A stretch of 64,000 nt of DNA, taken from contig NZ_CP091509.1 of assembly GCF_022870885.1 (NCBI RefSeq), positions 620,001 through 684,000 of the forward strand, written 5' to 3'. Both the position numbers and the translations under genes were made by a program. Under the pieces are notes generated by a model that ran no database searches, was not told the origin of the DNA, and saw nothing but the letters and a program-made list of their open reading frames with translations. Below are positions 18,566 to 28,200 of this stretch, piece after piece (the first letter of the stretch is position 1; every line of letters starts with the position of its first letter). The DNA is from Neisseria dumasiana (GTDB lineage: Bacteria > Pseudomonadota > Gammaproteobacteria > Burkholderiales > Neisseriaceae).

Positions 18566-19552
18566 ATGGCTGCATATGACAGTTTGATGGTTTTTACCGG
18601 TAATGCCAATCCGGAATTGGCTCAAAAAGTGGTTAAACATCTAGATATTTCCTTGGGAAATGCCTCCGTCAGCAAGTTTTCAGACGGAGAAGTAGCCATA
18701 GAACTTCTGGAAAATGTGCGCGGGCGTGATGTTTTCATTCTTCAGCCTACCTGTGCACCCACCAACGACAACTTGATGGAAATCCTTACCATGGCCGATG
18801 CCTTGAAGCGTGCATCAGCGGGGCGCATTACAGCAGCGATTCCTTATTTCGGCTATGCCCGCCAAGATCGCCGCCCCCGTTCCGTGCGCGTTCCGATTTC
18901 TGCCAAACTGGTTGCCAATATGCTTTATTCGGTAGGTATCGACAGGGTGTTGACCGTTGATCTGCATGCCGATCAAATTCAAGGTTTTTTTGATATTCCG
19001 GTAGACAATATTTACGCTACGCCCATTTTGATTAACGATATCCAGCGTCAGCGTATCGACAATCTGACAGTGGTAAGCCCCGATATCGGCGGTGTCGTTC
19101 GTGCACGGGCGGTAGCCAAAGTACTGAATGCCGATTTGGCGATTATCGACAAACGCCGCCCCAAAGCCAATGTGGCGGAAGTAATGAACATTATCGGTGA
19201 TGTTCAAGACCGTACCTGTTTGATTGTCGATGATATGATTGATACCGCGAATACTTTATGTAAAGCCGCTTCGGCCTTGAAAGCCAGAGGTGCTTCCAGA
19301 GTGTTGGCTTATGCTACCCATCCGGTATTCTCCGGAGAGGCGGTATCCCGAATCGACTCTTCAGATATAGATCAGGTTGTGGTAACGGATACCATTCCTT
19401 TGTCGGCATCTGCACAGCAATGCGAACGTATCCGTCAGGTAACGATTGCCGGACTGTTGGCCGAAACCGTTCGACGTATCAGCAATGAAGAATCTGTTTC
19501 ATATCTTTTCAATGAAGATGTGTTAACCAACGGCAGTGTATTTCTGCCTTAA
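18566..19552 (+). CDS. prs: ribose-phosphate pyrophosphokinase
   Basis: Makes PRPP from ribose 5-phosphate and ATP for nucleotide, histidine and tryptophan synthesis. The ATG at 18566 is chosen because it gives [19 protein letters not shown], the family's usual N-terminus, after the RBS AGGTGACGAAG. An in-frame ATG at 18521 would add 15 atypical residues. The 328-residue protein shows the Prs signature [12 protein letters not shown] and the PRPP-binding loop [12 protein letters not shown]. The ATP-binding RQDRR is in [17 protein letters not shown] near 18679 lies inside the gene and encodes FSDGE. rplY follows on the same strand after 67 bases. Confidence 0.97.
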   Translation: MAAYDSLMVFTGNANPELAQKVVKHLDISLGNASVSKFSDGEVAIELLENVRGRDVFILQPTCAPTNDNLMEILTMADALKRASAGRITAAIPYFGYARQDRRPRSVRVPISAKLVANMLYSVGIDRVLTVDLHADQIQGFFDIPVDNIYATPILINDIQRQRIDNLTVVSPDIGGVVRARAVAKVLNADLAIIDKRRPKANVAEVMNIIGDVQDRTCLIVDDMIDTANTLCKAASALKARGASRVLAYATHPVFSGEAVSRIDSSDIDQVVVTDTIPLSASAQQCERIRQVTIAGLLAETVRRISNEESVSYLFNEDVLTNGSVFLP

Positions 19553-19619
19553 CGTGAGCTGCTTTGGGCTGGTCGCGGCCGATTGCAGTTAATTTTATTT
19601 ATTTTGGAGTTTTTTAATT

Positions 19620-20192
19620 ATGTCATACGAAATTCAAGCTACCGTTCGCGAGGCACAGGGCACTGGTGCGAGCCGCCGCCTGCGTCGTGAAGGTAAAACC
19701 CCTGCCGTATTGTACGGTGAGAACCAAGAGCCTGTAGCAATTGCGGTTGATCACAAAACAGTGTTCTATGCTTTGGAAAAAGAATCTTTCCATACTGCTC
19801 TGATCAAATTGACTCTTGACGGCAAAACCCAAGATGTGATCGTGCGCGATTTCCAAATCCACCCTTTCCGTCAAGAAGTTCAACACATCGATTTCCAAGT
19901 GGTTGATGCAGCCAAGCCCCTGCGTATCCGTGTACCTTTGCATGTAGTGAACGCAGAAACTTCCCAAGCTGTAAAATTGCAAGGCGGTCGAGTTTCACTG
20001 TTGAATACGACTGTGGAAGTTATCGCTCTGCCTAAAGACATTCCTGCTGCGTTGGAATTGGATTGTGGCAATGTTGTGGCAGGCGACATTCTGCATTTGT
20101 CGGATATCAAACTTCCGGAAGGCGTTGAAAGCGTTGCCCTGAAACGTAATGCCAATTTAGCTGTTGCTACAGTAACAGGTAAAAAACGTTAA
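19620..20192 (+). CDS. rplY: 50S ribosomal protein L25/general stress protein Ctc
   Basis: The 190-residue protein is of the long Ctc type. It has an N-terminal L25 domain binding 5S rRNA (residues about 1-92, with [20 protein letters not shown]) and a C-terminal TL5/CTC beta domain. An RBS (TTGGAG) lies nine bases before the ATG. The position after prs is conserved in neisseriae. A strong intrinsic terminator lies ten bases downstream. Confidence 0.97.
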   Translation: MSYEIQATVREAQGTGASRRLRREGKTPAVLYGENQEPVAIAVDHKTVFYALEKESFHTALIKLTLDGKTQDVIVRDFQIHPFRQEVQHIDFQVVDAAKPLRIRVPLHVVNAETSQAVKLQGGRVSLLNTTVEVIALPKDIPAALELDCGNVVAGDILHLSDIKLPEGVESVALKRNANLAVATVTGKKR

Positions 20193-20201
20193 GTGAAAAA
20201 T

Positions 20202-20237
20202 AAAAAAATCCCACGATTATTGTCGTGGGATTTTTTT
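20202..20237 (+). terminator. intrinsic terminator of rplY
   Basis: A perfect 15-bp stem (AAAAAAATCCCACGA and its complement) with a six-base loop and a run of seven Ts. Confidence 0.95.
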
Positions 20238-20599
20238 ATTTGAAAGTTGATATTAATTTCTGAGTCTTTTTCTTATGTATTTTTATGGGTGGGTGTGGGA
20301 AATATTTGCGTGATATAGTCAATCCACTTAACTTTTACTACGGCGTTGCAGTGCTTTGGCTCAAAGAGAATGATTTTGTTAACAGAATCGGTTCCGTACT
20401 ACCTATAACTTTCTGCGGCTTGCTGCCTTGTATTAAAAAATTGAAGTGCATTTGACCATATATGTTTGCACCTGCTGCGCTGCTACGCTTCGAATTATAT
20501 TCATATCTGAGATTTTTTTGCTAAAAGTCTCAAAGGGGCAGTTTGAACAGCTGTTTCAGACGGCTTTGAACTTTTGCGCTAATACGGTAGTGAAAGCTG
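20238..20599. other. gene-free region between rplY and rne
   Basis: About 360 bases with no credible gene. It contains the roughly 150-bp inverted-ended repeat described separately and one partial DUS (TTTCAGACGGC) at about 20553. The remainder shows no recognised signal. Confidence 0.6.
20314..20463. repeat. 150-bp repeat with imperfect inverted ends (neisserial MITE-like)
   Basis: The ends read TATAGTCAATCCACTTAA on the left and, as complement of the right end, TATATGGTCAAATGCACTTC. The interior contains TACGGCGTTGCAGTG, TGGCTCAAAGAGAATGATT, GAATCGGTTCCGTACTA and CTGCGGCTTGCTGCCTTGT. From memory, these interior blocks match a repeat family common in N. meningitidis and N. gonorrhoeae intergenic regions. 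No coding capacity. A shortened relative lies at 14362-14428. Confidence 0.75.
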
Positions 20600-20635
20600 A
20601 AAAAAAACGCCCGATGGCATGAGCGATCGGGCGTT
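20600..20635 (-). terminator. intrinsic terminator of rne
   Basis: On the minus strand a 10-bp stem (AACGCCCGAT and complement) is followed by a run of Ts. It lies about 16 bases past the rne stop codon. Confidence 0.9.
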
Positions 20636-20650
20636 GGGATGCATCCTGTT

Positions 20651-23563
20651 TTATCGGTGCGTTTCTACTTGCACCATAGGGGCTTCATCATGAAGTGCGG
20701 TTTCTACCGGTTTCGGCACATCCGCGCGTCGCAGCCCGCTTGAGGCTTCGGTGTGCGTTGATGCAGATGCTGCTGCCAAAGCATCCGCGCGTGTTTCCAC
20801 CAGTACTAAGCCGCCTAAGTTGAGGCCGTCTGAAACCGCTTTCGGTTGGCTTTCGGCAGGGGTTGTTGAAAGTGCATGTTCTGAGGTGGAAACTTCATTT
20901 TGCACTTCGCCAACCGGTTCATTTTCTATATGGCCGATACCGAAAACGGTATTGACGGCTTCTTCTACATTGGCAACCGCAGCAGCAATGATGCTTTGTT
21001 CGTCAGTGTCGACGGTATTTTCTGCCGGAGCGGAAGGTGCTGAAGATGCAATGGCTGAATCTGATTCGATAGCAAACAGGGCGGGTGCTGATTCGGCGGT
21101 GTCGGTGTCGATTTCCGGTACAACCACCACCAGCGGGCTGTCTGTTTCAGCAGCAACGGCTGTGTTTGACTGTGCCAAAGGAGCAGTAACGGCAACGGCC
21201 AAAGGTGCTTCTTCGGCTTCTCCGAATACATGTGCCACGGCAAAGCGGACTTTGTCGGCAGCTTCTTCGATGCTCAAATACTGCTCGATTTTGGCTGCGG
21301 ATGGAATGTTCCGTTTTTTGCTGCTGTTGCGGCGTTCGCGTTGTTGGTCGCGGTCGCGATTGCGGCTGCGTTCTTGGCGCGGAGAACGGTTTTCTCTTTC
21401 GCTGTTGTCGGCTGTTTTATCGGTACGGACGGCTTCGGCAGCAGGAGCGGTGTTCTCCTGAACGCTCTCGGCAACATTCGGCAGGGCGGCTACGGCAGCG
21501 GCAGTCGCGGCTTTATCGTTACGGTTGCGGCGGCGGTTGTCTTGACGCTGTTCGCGATTGCCGTTTTCTTTGGCAACGGCTTTGGTTTCGGCGTCGGACT
21601 GGCACGCTTCGGCTGCGTTTTGGCGGCTGCGTTCGCGGCTGTCGTTTTGACTGCGGCGGTTACTGCGTGTTTCCTTGTTGTTTTCTTTGATGCTTTCGTG
21701 AGAATCTGCATCGGCTGTACGCGCATCTGCTTGGGTGTCGTCGCTATCTTGGCGTTTGAGATTTTGGTTGCGGCGCGGATTTTGACGTCGGTTGCTCGGG
21801 CGGCGGCTGTTCGGGCGGTTGCCGTGGCGTTTTTCCGATTTTTCTGTTTCGGAGGCTTTTTCGGGTTCGTTTTTGCTGCCGCCGAATACTTTGCCGAGCC
21901 ATGATTTGAAACCTGTCCACCAAGAAGAAGACACTGGGGCTTCGCTAACAATCGGAGCAGGCTGGGTGTGCTTCACGCCTTTCACGGCAGGTTCGGGGCG
22001 GGCGGTTTTGGCTTTTTCGCCGCCGAAAGGTTTGGCGGTTTCGTCTTCTTCTGGTTCGACAACACGCTTGTAGCTCGGCTCGGCGTTATCGTCCACATCA
22101 TCGGTACGCACGCGGGTAACGTCGTAGTGCGGGTTTTCGAGATGGATATTGGGGATCAGGAAAACGGATACGTCCAAACGCTCTTCCATACCGAAAAGTT
22201 CGGCACGTTTTTCGTTGAGTAGGAAGGTTGCCACATCTACCGGCACTTGTGCGTGTACTTCGCCGGTGTTGTCTTTCATGGCTTCTTCCTGAATGATGCG
22301 CAGCACATGCAGGGCGGTGGATTCGATACTGCGGATGACGCCTGTGCCGCCACAACGCGGGCAGGCGTTATGGCTGCTTTCGCCCAATGCGGGTTTCAGG
22401 CGTTGGCGCGATAATTCAAGCAGGCCGAAGCGGGAGAGTTTGCCCATTTGTACGCGGGCGCGGTCTTTTTTCAGGGCGTCGCGCAAGACGTTTTCCACAT
22501 CGCGCTGATGCTTGGGGTTTTCCATGTCGATGAAGTCGATCACCACCAAGCCGCCCAAGTCGCGCAGGCGCATCTGGCGTGCCACTTCTTCGGCGGCTTC
22601 CATATTGGTTTTGAAGGCGGTGTCTTCGATGTCGGCACCGCGGGTGGCGCGTGCGGAGTTTACGTCGATGGAAACCAGTGCTTCGGTGTGGTCGATCACA
22701 ATCGCTCCGCCGGAAGGCAGGCTGACGCTGCGTGAAAATGCGCTTTCGATTTGGTGTTCGATTTGGAAACGCGAAAACAGCGGAGTGTGGTCTTGATAGA
22801 GTTTCAGACGGCCGACGTTGTTGGGCATCACATACGACATAAATTCGGAAATCTGATCATACACTTCTTGGTTGTCGACCAAGATTTCGCCGATGTCGGG
22901 GCGGAAGTAGTCGCGGATGGCGCGGATAAGCAGCGAGCTTTCCATAAAGAGCAGGTAAGGCTCGTTGTGCGCACGGCCGGCTTCTTCGATGGCCTGCCAC
23001 AATTGTTGCAGGTAGTTGAAATCCCATTGCAGCTCTTCCACGCTGCGGCCGATGCCGGCGGTGCGGGCGATCAGGCTCATGCCGCGCGGCACGTCCAATT
23101 CGGCCATGGCGGCTTTCAATTCTTGACGTTCTTCGCCTTCGATACGGCGCGATACGCCGCCGCCGCGCGGGTTGTTGGGCATTAAAACCAGATAACGACC
23201 GGCCAGGCTGATGAAGGTAGTTAACGCAGCGCCTTTGTTGCCGCGCTCGTCTTTTTCAACCTGCACGATTACCTGCATGCCTTCTTTCAGCACGTCTTGG
23301 ATGCGGGCGCGGCCGCCTTCGTAGTCTTGGAAATAGGAACGGGAAACTTCTTTGAAAGGGAGGAAACCGTGGCGGTCGGTGCCGTAATCGACGAAACACG
23401 CTTCCAGCGACGGTTCGATGCGGGTAATCACACCTTTATAGATATTGCCTTTGCGCTGTTCTTTGCCCAGCGTTTCGATGTCGAGATCGAGCAGCGTTTG
23501 CCCGTCGACAATCGCCACGCGCAGCTCTTCGGCCTGCGTGGCATTAAATAACATTCGTTTCAT
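20651..23563 (-). CDS. rne: ribonuclease E
   Basis: The endoribonuclease that starts mRNA decay and processes rRNA and tRNA, acting as a tetramer on the inner membrane face. The preferred start is at 23563 ([20 protein letters not shown]) behind the RBS GAGGTGG; a longer frame would add seven residues. The 970-residue protein has an S1 domain (about 37-120), then the catalytic DNase I-like core with Asp residues in [10 protein letters not shown] and [10 protein letters not shown]. The zinc link is CPRCGGTG near 405. The second half is a low-complexity scaffold, rich in Arg/Asn/Gln then Ala/Glu, as in other RNase E degradosome tails. The length and tail separate it from RNase G. A DUS in the tail encodes VSDGLNLGG. 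Confidence 0.95.
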   Translation of the reverse strand: MKRMLFNATQAEELRVAIVDGQTLLDLDIETLGKEQRKGNIYKGVITRIEPSLEACFVDYGTDRHGFLPFKEVSRSYFQDYEGGRARIQDVLKEGMQVIVQVEKDERGNKGAALTTFISLAGRYLVLMPNNPRGGGVSRRIEGEERQELKAAMAELDVPRGMSLIARTAGIGRSVEELQWDFNYLQQLWQAIEEAGRAHNEPYLLFMESSLLIRAIRDYFRPDIGEILVDNQEVYDQISEFMSYVMPNNVGRLKLYQDHTPLFSRFQIEHQIESAFSRSVSLPSGGAIVIDHTEALVSIDVNSARATRGADIEDTAFKTNMEAAEEVARQMRLRDLGGLVVIDFIDMENPKHQRDVENVLRDALKKDRARVQMGKLSRFGLLELSRQRLKPALGESSHNACPRCGGTGVIRSIESTALHVLRIIQEEAMKDNTGEVHAQVPVDVATFLLNEKRAELFGMEERLDVSVFLIPNIHLENPHYDVTRVRTDDVDDNAEPSYKRVVEPEEDETAKPFGGEKAKTARPEPAVKGVKHTQPAPIVSEAPVSSSWWTGFKSWLGKVFGGSKNEPEKASETEKSEKRHGNRPNSRRPSNRRQNPRRNQNLKRQDSDDTQADARTADADSHESIKENNKETRSNRRSQNDSRERSRQNAAEACQSDAETKAVAKENGNREQRQDNRRRNRNDKAATAAAVAALPNVAESVQENTAPAAEAVRTDKTADNSERENRSPRQERSRNRDRDQQRERRNSSKKRNIPSAAKIEQYLSIEEAADKVRFAVAHVFGEAEEAPLAVAVTAPLAQSNTAVAAETDSPLVVVVPEIDTDTAESAPALFAIESDSAIASSAPSAPAENTVDTDEQSIIAAAVANVEEAVNTVFGIGHIENEPVGEVQNEVSTSEHALSTTPAESQPKAVSDGLNLGGLVLVETRADALAAASASTHTEASSGLRRADVPKPVETALHDEAPMVQVETHR

Positions 23564-24134
23564 AACCACCTCGTTTTTGAGCACCCACGAGGCCGGTAAT
23601 CAGTATTCAACGCTTATAAGCCGCCAATGGTCAGGCCGTCTGAAACGGCGTGTGGGGCATTATCTGAACGAGAAGGAAAATAAAGAACGATAGGCATACG
23701 TTAAGGTTTGTGTTGCCGGCTGTTTGCTGTTGTTTATAGATGCCGCCGCTGAAATTGCTTGGTCGGCAATAATGGTTTTTTCATGCCAAAACGGGTGGCA
23801 GAACAGTTAAACAGACGCAGAGCGGTATACCTGCTGTTTCGCTGTGATAAATGCTGCGAAACACAATAAATCTGAGCCGTCTTCTTCATTGCTGTCCGGC
23901 GGCTTTGTTACCAACGGCTGCGCGCGAATCAACTAGGAGCGTCTTATGCCTGACGGAAAGCCTGCCGGAAAAGGTTAAACTTAATTACGTCTTCACCCGC
24001 CGGGCTTGGCGGCAGATGAAGGAAATGCTTTGTGGCGTGCTTTTTAGTATAAAATTCCGGTTTACAATAAGTTTTCAGACGGCCTGAACAATCTGTAAAA
24101 CGGCCCCCGAAAACGTAAGCGGATTATAGAGAAA
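23564..24134. other. divergent intergenic region between rne and rluC
   Basis: About 570 bases without a credible gene. It includes the probable long rne leader, two DUS copies (about 23634 and 24074) and a candidate -10 TATAAA at 24048 facing rluC. A tiny frame of ten codons after AGGAG at 23936 is not considered a gene. Long rne leaders autoregulate the gene in enterobacteria; whether that holds here cannot be judged. Confidence 0.5.
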
Positions 24135-25121
24135 ATGCCGACAATTAGCAAAGACTTGGTTAACCACATCAGCATCACTGCGGAAGACGCAGGGCAGCGG
24201 CTCGACAACTTTTTAATCAAGATTTTGAAAGGGGTGCCCAAAAGCCATATCCAGCGCATCATCCGCGCAGGCGAAGTACGCTTGAACAAAAAACGCTGCA
24301 AGCCTACCGACCGTATAGAAGCGGGCGATGTTTTGCGTATTCCGCCGGTGCGCATTGCCGAAAAGCAGAGGCCGTCTGAAAACATGCCGGTGCCTGCGCG
24401 TGATTTTGAAATTGTTTACGAAGACGATGCGATGCTGGTGGTGAACAAGCCCAGCGGCGTGGCGGTACACGGCGGCAGCGGGGTAAGTTTCGGCGTGATC
24501 GAGCAATTGCGCCGCGCCCGACCCGAAGCGCGTTATCTGGAGCTGGTGCACCGTTTGGACAAAGACACCAGCGGGCTGTTGATGATTGCGAAAAAGCGCA
24601 GCGCGTTGGTAAAGCTGCACGAAGCCATCCGCAACGACCATCCGAAAAAAATTTATCTGGCTTTGGGCGTAGGAAAGCTGGCGCAGGATAAGCTGAATGT
24701 GAAACTGCCACTGTTCAAATACACGGGCGCACAAGGCGAAAAGATGGTGCGCGTGAGTGAAAACGGCCAGCATGCGCATACGGTGTTCCGTGTATTGAAG
24801 CGTTTTTCAGACGGCCTGCTGCATCAGGTCGGCCTTTCGCATTTAACATTGGTGGAAGCCACCTTGAAAACCGGCCGCACTCATCAAATCCGCGTGCACA
24901 TGCAGTCGCAGCATTGCCCGATTGCGGGCGACGAACGCTATGGCGATTATCAGGCCAACAAACGGCTGCACAAATTGGGTTTGAAGCGGATGTTTCTGCA
25001 TGCGGCGGAGTTGCATTTGCAGCACCCGCTCACGGGCGAGCCGTTGCATTTGAAAGCCGAGCTGCCTTTGGAGTTGCGGCAGATGGTGTTGATGCTGGAG
25101 GGCGGCCGGCAAGCAGAGTAA
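24135..25121 (+). CDS. rluC: 23S rRNA pseudouridine(955/2504/2580) synthase
   Basis: RluC converts three uridines of 23S rRNA to pseudouridine. The 328-residue protein has an N-terminal S4 RNA-binding domain (residues about 18-80, QRLDNFLIKILKGVPKSHIQ). The RluA-type catalytic motif is HRLDKDTSGLLM, with the active Asp142. The C-terminal GRTHQIRVHMQS and GDERYGD blocks are also present. The divergence from rne is the arrangement seen in many proteobacteria and supports RluC over RluD. In-frame DUS copies encode RPSEN (about 24369) and FSDGLL (about 24806). Confidence 0.95.
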   Translation: MPTISKDLVNHISITAEDAGQRLDNFLIKILKGVPKSHIQRIIRAGEVRLNKKRCKPTDRIEAGDVLRIPPVRIAEKQRPSENMPVPARDFEIVYEDDAMLVVNKPSGVAVHGGSGVSFGVIEQLRRARPEARYLELVHRLDKDTSGLLMIAKKRSALVKLHEAIRNDHPKKIYLALGVGKLAQDKLNVKLPLFKYTGAQGEKMVRVSENGQHAHTVFRVLKRFSDGLLHQVGLSHLTLVEATLKTGRTHQIRVHMQSQHCPIAGDERYGDYQANKRLHKLGLKRMFLHAAELHLQHPLTGEPLHLKAELPLELRQMVLMLEGGRQAE

Positions 25122-25152
25122 AAAAGCGGGGCATATATGCTCCGCTTTTTTT
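25121..25152 (+). terminator. intrinsic terminator of rluC
   Basis: The stem AAAAAGCGG-GGCATATATGC with one mismatch and a TTTTTTT tail begins at the stop codon itself. It contains no DUS. Confidence 0.9.
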
Positions 25153-25279
25153 ATCCATTGCTTAGAAAAGCGGTTGTGATGTTGGTTGAAATGGGCGGTA
25201 CTCGTTATGGGAAAGCATGCCTGCTTGCAATCGGTTTAGTTGTGAGCGGGGTAGGAGCATATTTGCCGCAACGATTTGA

Positions 25280-25525
25280 TTAGAAATCAAATCCCATTTG
25301 GTCGGGTAATTCGGTGGAGATTTGCCCTTCGCGTGCGGCTTTTTGCAGTTTGCTGCGGCGCATGGCAATCAGGCGCATGACTTGGTGTTTTTGTGCGTCG
25401 GACATATTAAGCCAATAGAGCCGCTCTTCCCGACTGCGCAGGCAGCCTTTGCAATAGCCTTTGCTGTTGGCTTCGCATACGCCGATACAGGGGCTGGGAA
25501 TGGCAAAGAACTCGAGTTGTTCCAT
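25280..25525 (-). CDS. DUF1289 domain-containing protein
   Basis: An 81-residue protein of the DUF1289 family. The start at 25525 gives MEQLEFFAIPSPCIGVCEAN; an in-frame upstream ATG at 25567 would run into the neighbouring repeat. The family's four-cysteine pattern is visible (CIGVCEANSKGYCKGCLRS), followed by the conserved REERLYWLNM. The cysteines may bind metal. The function is unknown. It lies alone between rluC and a small repeat element. Confidence 0.88.
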   Translation of the reverse strand: MEQLEFFAIPSPCIGVCEANSKGYCKGCLRSREERLYWLNMSDAQKHQVMRLIAMRRSKLQKAAREGQISTELPDQMGFDF

Positions 25526-25553
25526 AAACAGTGGCAAAAAAAAAGAAACATTT

Positions 25554-25651
25554 TGAGACCTTTGCAAAACTTCCGTCTGCGGCGCATTTCTGTGTTGTGC
25601 GCTGCTATGCTTTGAACTGCATCCGCATCCGAGAGTTTTGCAAAGGTTTCA
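25554..25651. repeat. IS1106-ended miniature element (about 98 bp)
   Basis: Left end TGAGACCTTTGCAAAACT; right end, read as complement, TGAAACCTTTGCAAAACT, a single mismatch over 18 bases. The interior (TCTGCGGCGCATTTCTG, TTGTGCGCTGCTATGC, TTGAACTGCATCCGCATCC) recurs at 13477 and 43946. The ends equal the inverted repeats of the IS1106-type element at 55876-57099. It is too short to encode a transposase. The flanks share at most TT, so no clear target duplication is seen. Confidence 0.85.
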
Positions 25652-25794
25652 TTCTGCTTGAAAAATACGCTATGTTCAACGGTTTGCCGCATCAGTGTTT
25701 TTCAGACGGCCGGTTGCAGGGATATTGCAAGAGGCCGTCTGAAAAGCCGTTTAAGACCGGTTTTGCGTTTTTATTCTTTCTGTTTAAACCTGCT

Positions 25795-27201
25795 TTAAAC
25801 GGTTTTGGAGTATTGTGCCGTGGTTTCTTTGTGGCGGAGATGGTAGTCAAACACCATGGCAATATTGCGGATAATGAATCTGCCTTTGGGCGTTACCGTT
25901 AACCCGCCGGGTTTTAGGCGCAACAGGCCGAGTTCGGCCAAATCCTGCAAATCTTGCAGCTCTTGGCTGAAATAGTCTGCAAACGAAATATTGAACAGAC
26001 TTTCGTAGGTTGGGAATTCGAGAGAAAAGCGGCACATCAAATCCTGAATAATGCTGCGCCGCAGAATATCGTCGCCGTTTAGGCGGTAGCCGCGCATGAC
26101 CGGCAGCCTGCCTTCATCCAAAGCGGCATAATAGGCGTCGATGTCGCGCTCGTTTTGAATGTAGGCGTGGCCGATTTTACCGATGGATGAAACGCCGATG
26201 GCAATCAGATCGCAGTCGGCATAGGTAGAGTAGCCTTGAAAATTACGTTGCAGCCAGCCTTCTTTCAGGGCGATTGAAAGTTCGTCGTTTGGCTTGGCAA
26301 AGTGATCCATGCCGATGAATACATAACCGTGGGATGTCAGGGTTTGTACGGCGTATTGCAGGATATCCAGTTTTTCTTCGCTGCCGGGCACAACGGCCGT
26401 GTCGATACGCCGTTGGGGTTTGAAAATATGGGGCAGATGGGCGTAGTGGTAAAGTGCCAAACGGTCGGGGTCGAGAGAAAGTACCGTGTCGAGAGTGGGT
26501 TTGATGCTCTCGAGCGTTTGATGGGGCAGGCCGTAAATCAAATCCACGCTCACCGATTTGAACCCTGCTTCGCGGGCCGCTTCGATAACTTCGCGGGTTT
26601 CTTCAACAGTTTGTATGCGGTTGACGGCTTGCTGTACCACGGGGTCGAAGTCCTGAATGCCGACGCTCATGCGGTTGAAGCCGAGTTTGCCCAAATGCAG
26701 CACGGTATCGCGGCTGACTTTGCGGGGGTCGATTTCGATCGAGTATTCGCCGTTGGGCAGCAAATCGAAATAGCGGCGTATCAGGCCGAACACACGCTCA
26801 AGTTGTTCATCGTTTAAAAAAGTGGGCGTGCCGCCGCCGAAGTGCAGCTGTACCAGCGGGTGGCGGCCGTTCAGATGCGGGGCAAGCAAGGCCAGCTCTT
26901 TCTCGAGATATTCGATGTAGGCGTCGGCGCGCGATGTGTCTTTGGTGATGATTTTATTGCAGCCGCAGTAATAGCAGATGGTATTGCAGAAGGGGATATG
27001 GATATACAGCGACAGAGGTTTGTTGAGTGCGCCGACTTTGCGCATGTTCAGCGACTCGATATAAGCTTCGGCATCAAAGCTGCCGGTGAAACGGTCGGCG
27101 GTGGGGTAAGAGGTGTAGCGGGGGCCGCTGGAAGGAAGCGAAGCAATCAGATTGCGGTCGAAATCGGGTGCGGTGTTTGTAGCTATCTTGATGATTTTCA
27201 T
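25795..27201 (-). CDS. hemN: oxygen-independent coproporphyrinogen III oxidase
   Basis: A radical SAM enzyme that decarboxylates coproporphyrinogen III in heme synthesis without oxygen. The 468-residue length and the N-terminal region (RYTSYPTADRF) are those of true HemN rather than the shorter HemW. The [4Fe-4S] cysteines are C72, C76 and C79 in FCNTICYYCGC; the extra Cys81 is also typical of HemN. Further conserved pieces are FGGGTPTFL and SVDLIYGLPHQT. The gene is divergent from fnr, fitting a gene needed at low oxygen. A direct FNR effect on hemN is possible, but the operator seen is nearer to fnr. Confidence 0.96.
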   Translation of the reverse strand: MKIIKIATNTAPDFDRNLIASLPSSGPRYTSYPTADRFTGSFDAEAYIESLNMRKVGALNKPLSLYIHIPFCNTICYYCGCNKIITKDTSRADAYIEYLEKELALLAPHLNGRHPLVQLHFGGGTPTFLNDEQLERVFGLIRRYFDLLPNGEYSIEIDPRKVSRDTVLHLGKLGFNRMSVGIQDFDPVVQQAVNRIQTVEETREVIEAAREAGFKSVSVDLIYGLPHQTLESIKPTLDTVLSLDPDRLALYHYAHLPHIFKPQRRIDTAVVPGSEEKLDILQYAVQTLTSHGYVFIGMDHFAKPNDELSIALKEGWLQRNFQGYSTYADCDLIAIGVSSIGKIGHAYIQNERDIDAYYAALDEGRLPVMRGYRLNGDDILRRSIIQDLMCRFSLEFPTYESLFNISFADYFSQELQDLQDLAELGLLRLKPGGLTVTPKGRFIIRNIAMVFDYHLRHKETTAQYSKTV

Positions 27202-27317
27202 GTGTAGTTTGCTTTATAAACGTCTGCCCGCCGGCCTTGGTAAGCCGAATTGCGGGAAGAATAACGCCCTTTTTAATCATTAGGCAAATTAGGGGCACTT
27301 TGGTAGAATACCTACAC

Positions 27318-27323
27318 TATGAT
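27318..27323 (+). promoter_or_regulatory. candidate -10 of the fnr promoter
   Basis: TATGAT about 78 bases upstream of the fnr start. A transcript would begin near 27330, just upstream of the FNR-type palindrome. No convincing -35 was recognised. Confidence 0.45.
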
Positions 27324-27332
27324 AAATACACC

Positions 27333-27346
27333 TTGACGGTAGTCAA
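27333..27346. promoter_or_regulatory. FNR-type operator in front of fnr
   Basis: TTGACGGTAGTCAA is a perfect dyad of the form TTGAC-N4-GTCAA, differing from the FNR consensus TTGAT-N4-ATCAA at one position in each half. It sits between a candidate -10 and the fnr start codon, a position that would favour repression, i.e. autoregulation. Confidence 0.65.
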
Positions 27347-27400
27347 TACTCATTTAGTCGGCTTGTTTGCCGGCAGCTTAATTGAAAAGGTTAACCGTGT

Positions 27401-28135
27401 ATGCCAACACATAATGCATCAAGCCAAATGAAAACATTGTGTTCGACATGTTCTTTGCGAGAGTTGTGCCTTCCCGTCGGTTTGATGCCGACGGAATTTG
27501 CGCAATTGGATGCGGTTATCCGCCAGAGCCGGCGTTTGAAAAAAGGCGAATGCCTGTTTCGCGCAGGCGAACCGTTCAGTTCTCTGTTTGCGATACGCAC
27601 GGGTTTTTTTAAAACCACGATTGCCAGCCAAGACGGACGGGATCAGGTAACCGGCTTTTTTATGTCGGGCGAGCTGATCGGTATGGACGGTATCTGTTCG
27701 CATCTGCACAGTTGCGATGCGGTGGCTTTGGAAGACAGCGAAGTGTGCGAACTGCCTTTTTCGCATATGGAGGAATTGGGGCAGAAAATTCCCAGCCTGC
27801 AAACCCATTTTTTCCGTTTGATGAGCCGCGAAATCGTGCGTGATCAGGGTGTGATGCTGTTGCTGGGCAATATGCGTGCCGAAGAGCGTTTGGCGGCTTT
27901 TTTATTGAACTTGTCCAACCGCCTTTATTCGCGCGGCTTTGCGGCAAACGATTTCATTTTGCGTATGTCGCGCGAGGAAATCGGCAGCTATCTGGGTTTG
28001 AAGTTGGAAACGGTAAGCCGCACTTTATCGAAATTTCATCATGAAGGTTTGATTTTGGTGGAGCATAAGCATATTCAAATACTGCAGCCTGATGCTTTGA
28101 AAAAAATGGTGTCGGGTTGCGCCCATGCTTTGTGA
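27401..28135 (+). CDS. fnr: FNR-type oxygen-sensing transcription regulator
   Basis: A Crp/Fnr family activator of anaerobic genes. The 244-residue protein has the N-terminal iron-sulfur cysteines C14, C17 and C23 (CSTCSLRELC). A fourth Cys116 in SEVCELPF lies 93 residues further, exactly the spacing of E. coli FNR, so an oxygen-labile [4Fe-4S] cluster is expected. The cyclic-nucleotide-like fold covers about 30-140. The helix-turn-helix SREEIGSYLGLKLETVSRTL has the E..SR recognition pattern for TTGAT sites. An in-frame ATG ten codons in (MKTLCSTC) is an alternative start. It is divergent from hemN and convergent with argJ. Confidence 0.95.
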   Translation: MPTHNASSQMKTLCSTCSLRELCLPVGLMPTEFAQLDAVIRQSRRLKKGECLFRAGEPFSSLFAIRTGFFKTTIASQDGRDQVTGFFMSGELIGMDGICSHLHSCDAVALEDSEVCELPFSHMEELGQKIPSLQTHFFRLMSREIVRDQGVMLLLGNMRAEERLAAFLLNLSNRLYSRGFAANDFILRMSREEIGSYLGLKLETVSRTLSKFHHEGLILVEHKHIQILQPDALKKMVSGCAHAL

Positions 28136-28154
28136 TGCCGGATAAGGTTTGAAA

Positions 28155-28190
28155 GAGGCCGTCTGAAGTTTTGAACTTTCAGACGGCCTC
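28155..28190. terminator. bidirectional DUS terminator between fnr and argJ
   Basis: An inverted DUS pair (GAGGCCGTCTGAA-G and complement) with a short loop and flanking extension AAAGAGG/CCTCTTT. It lies between the stop codons of two convergent genes. Confidence 0.85.
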
Positions 28191-28200
28191 TTTGGTTTAT

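Noticed and set aside
23936-23980. Ten-codon frame with an AGGAG in the rne-rluC spacer
   Set aside because: Too short to judge and without conservation evidence.
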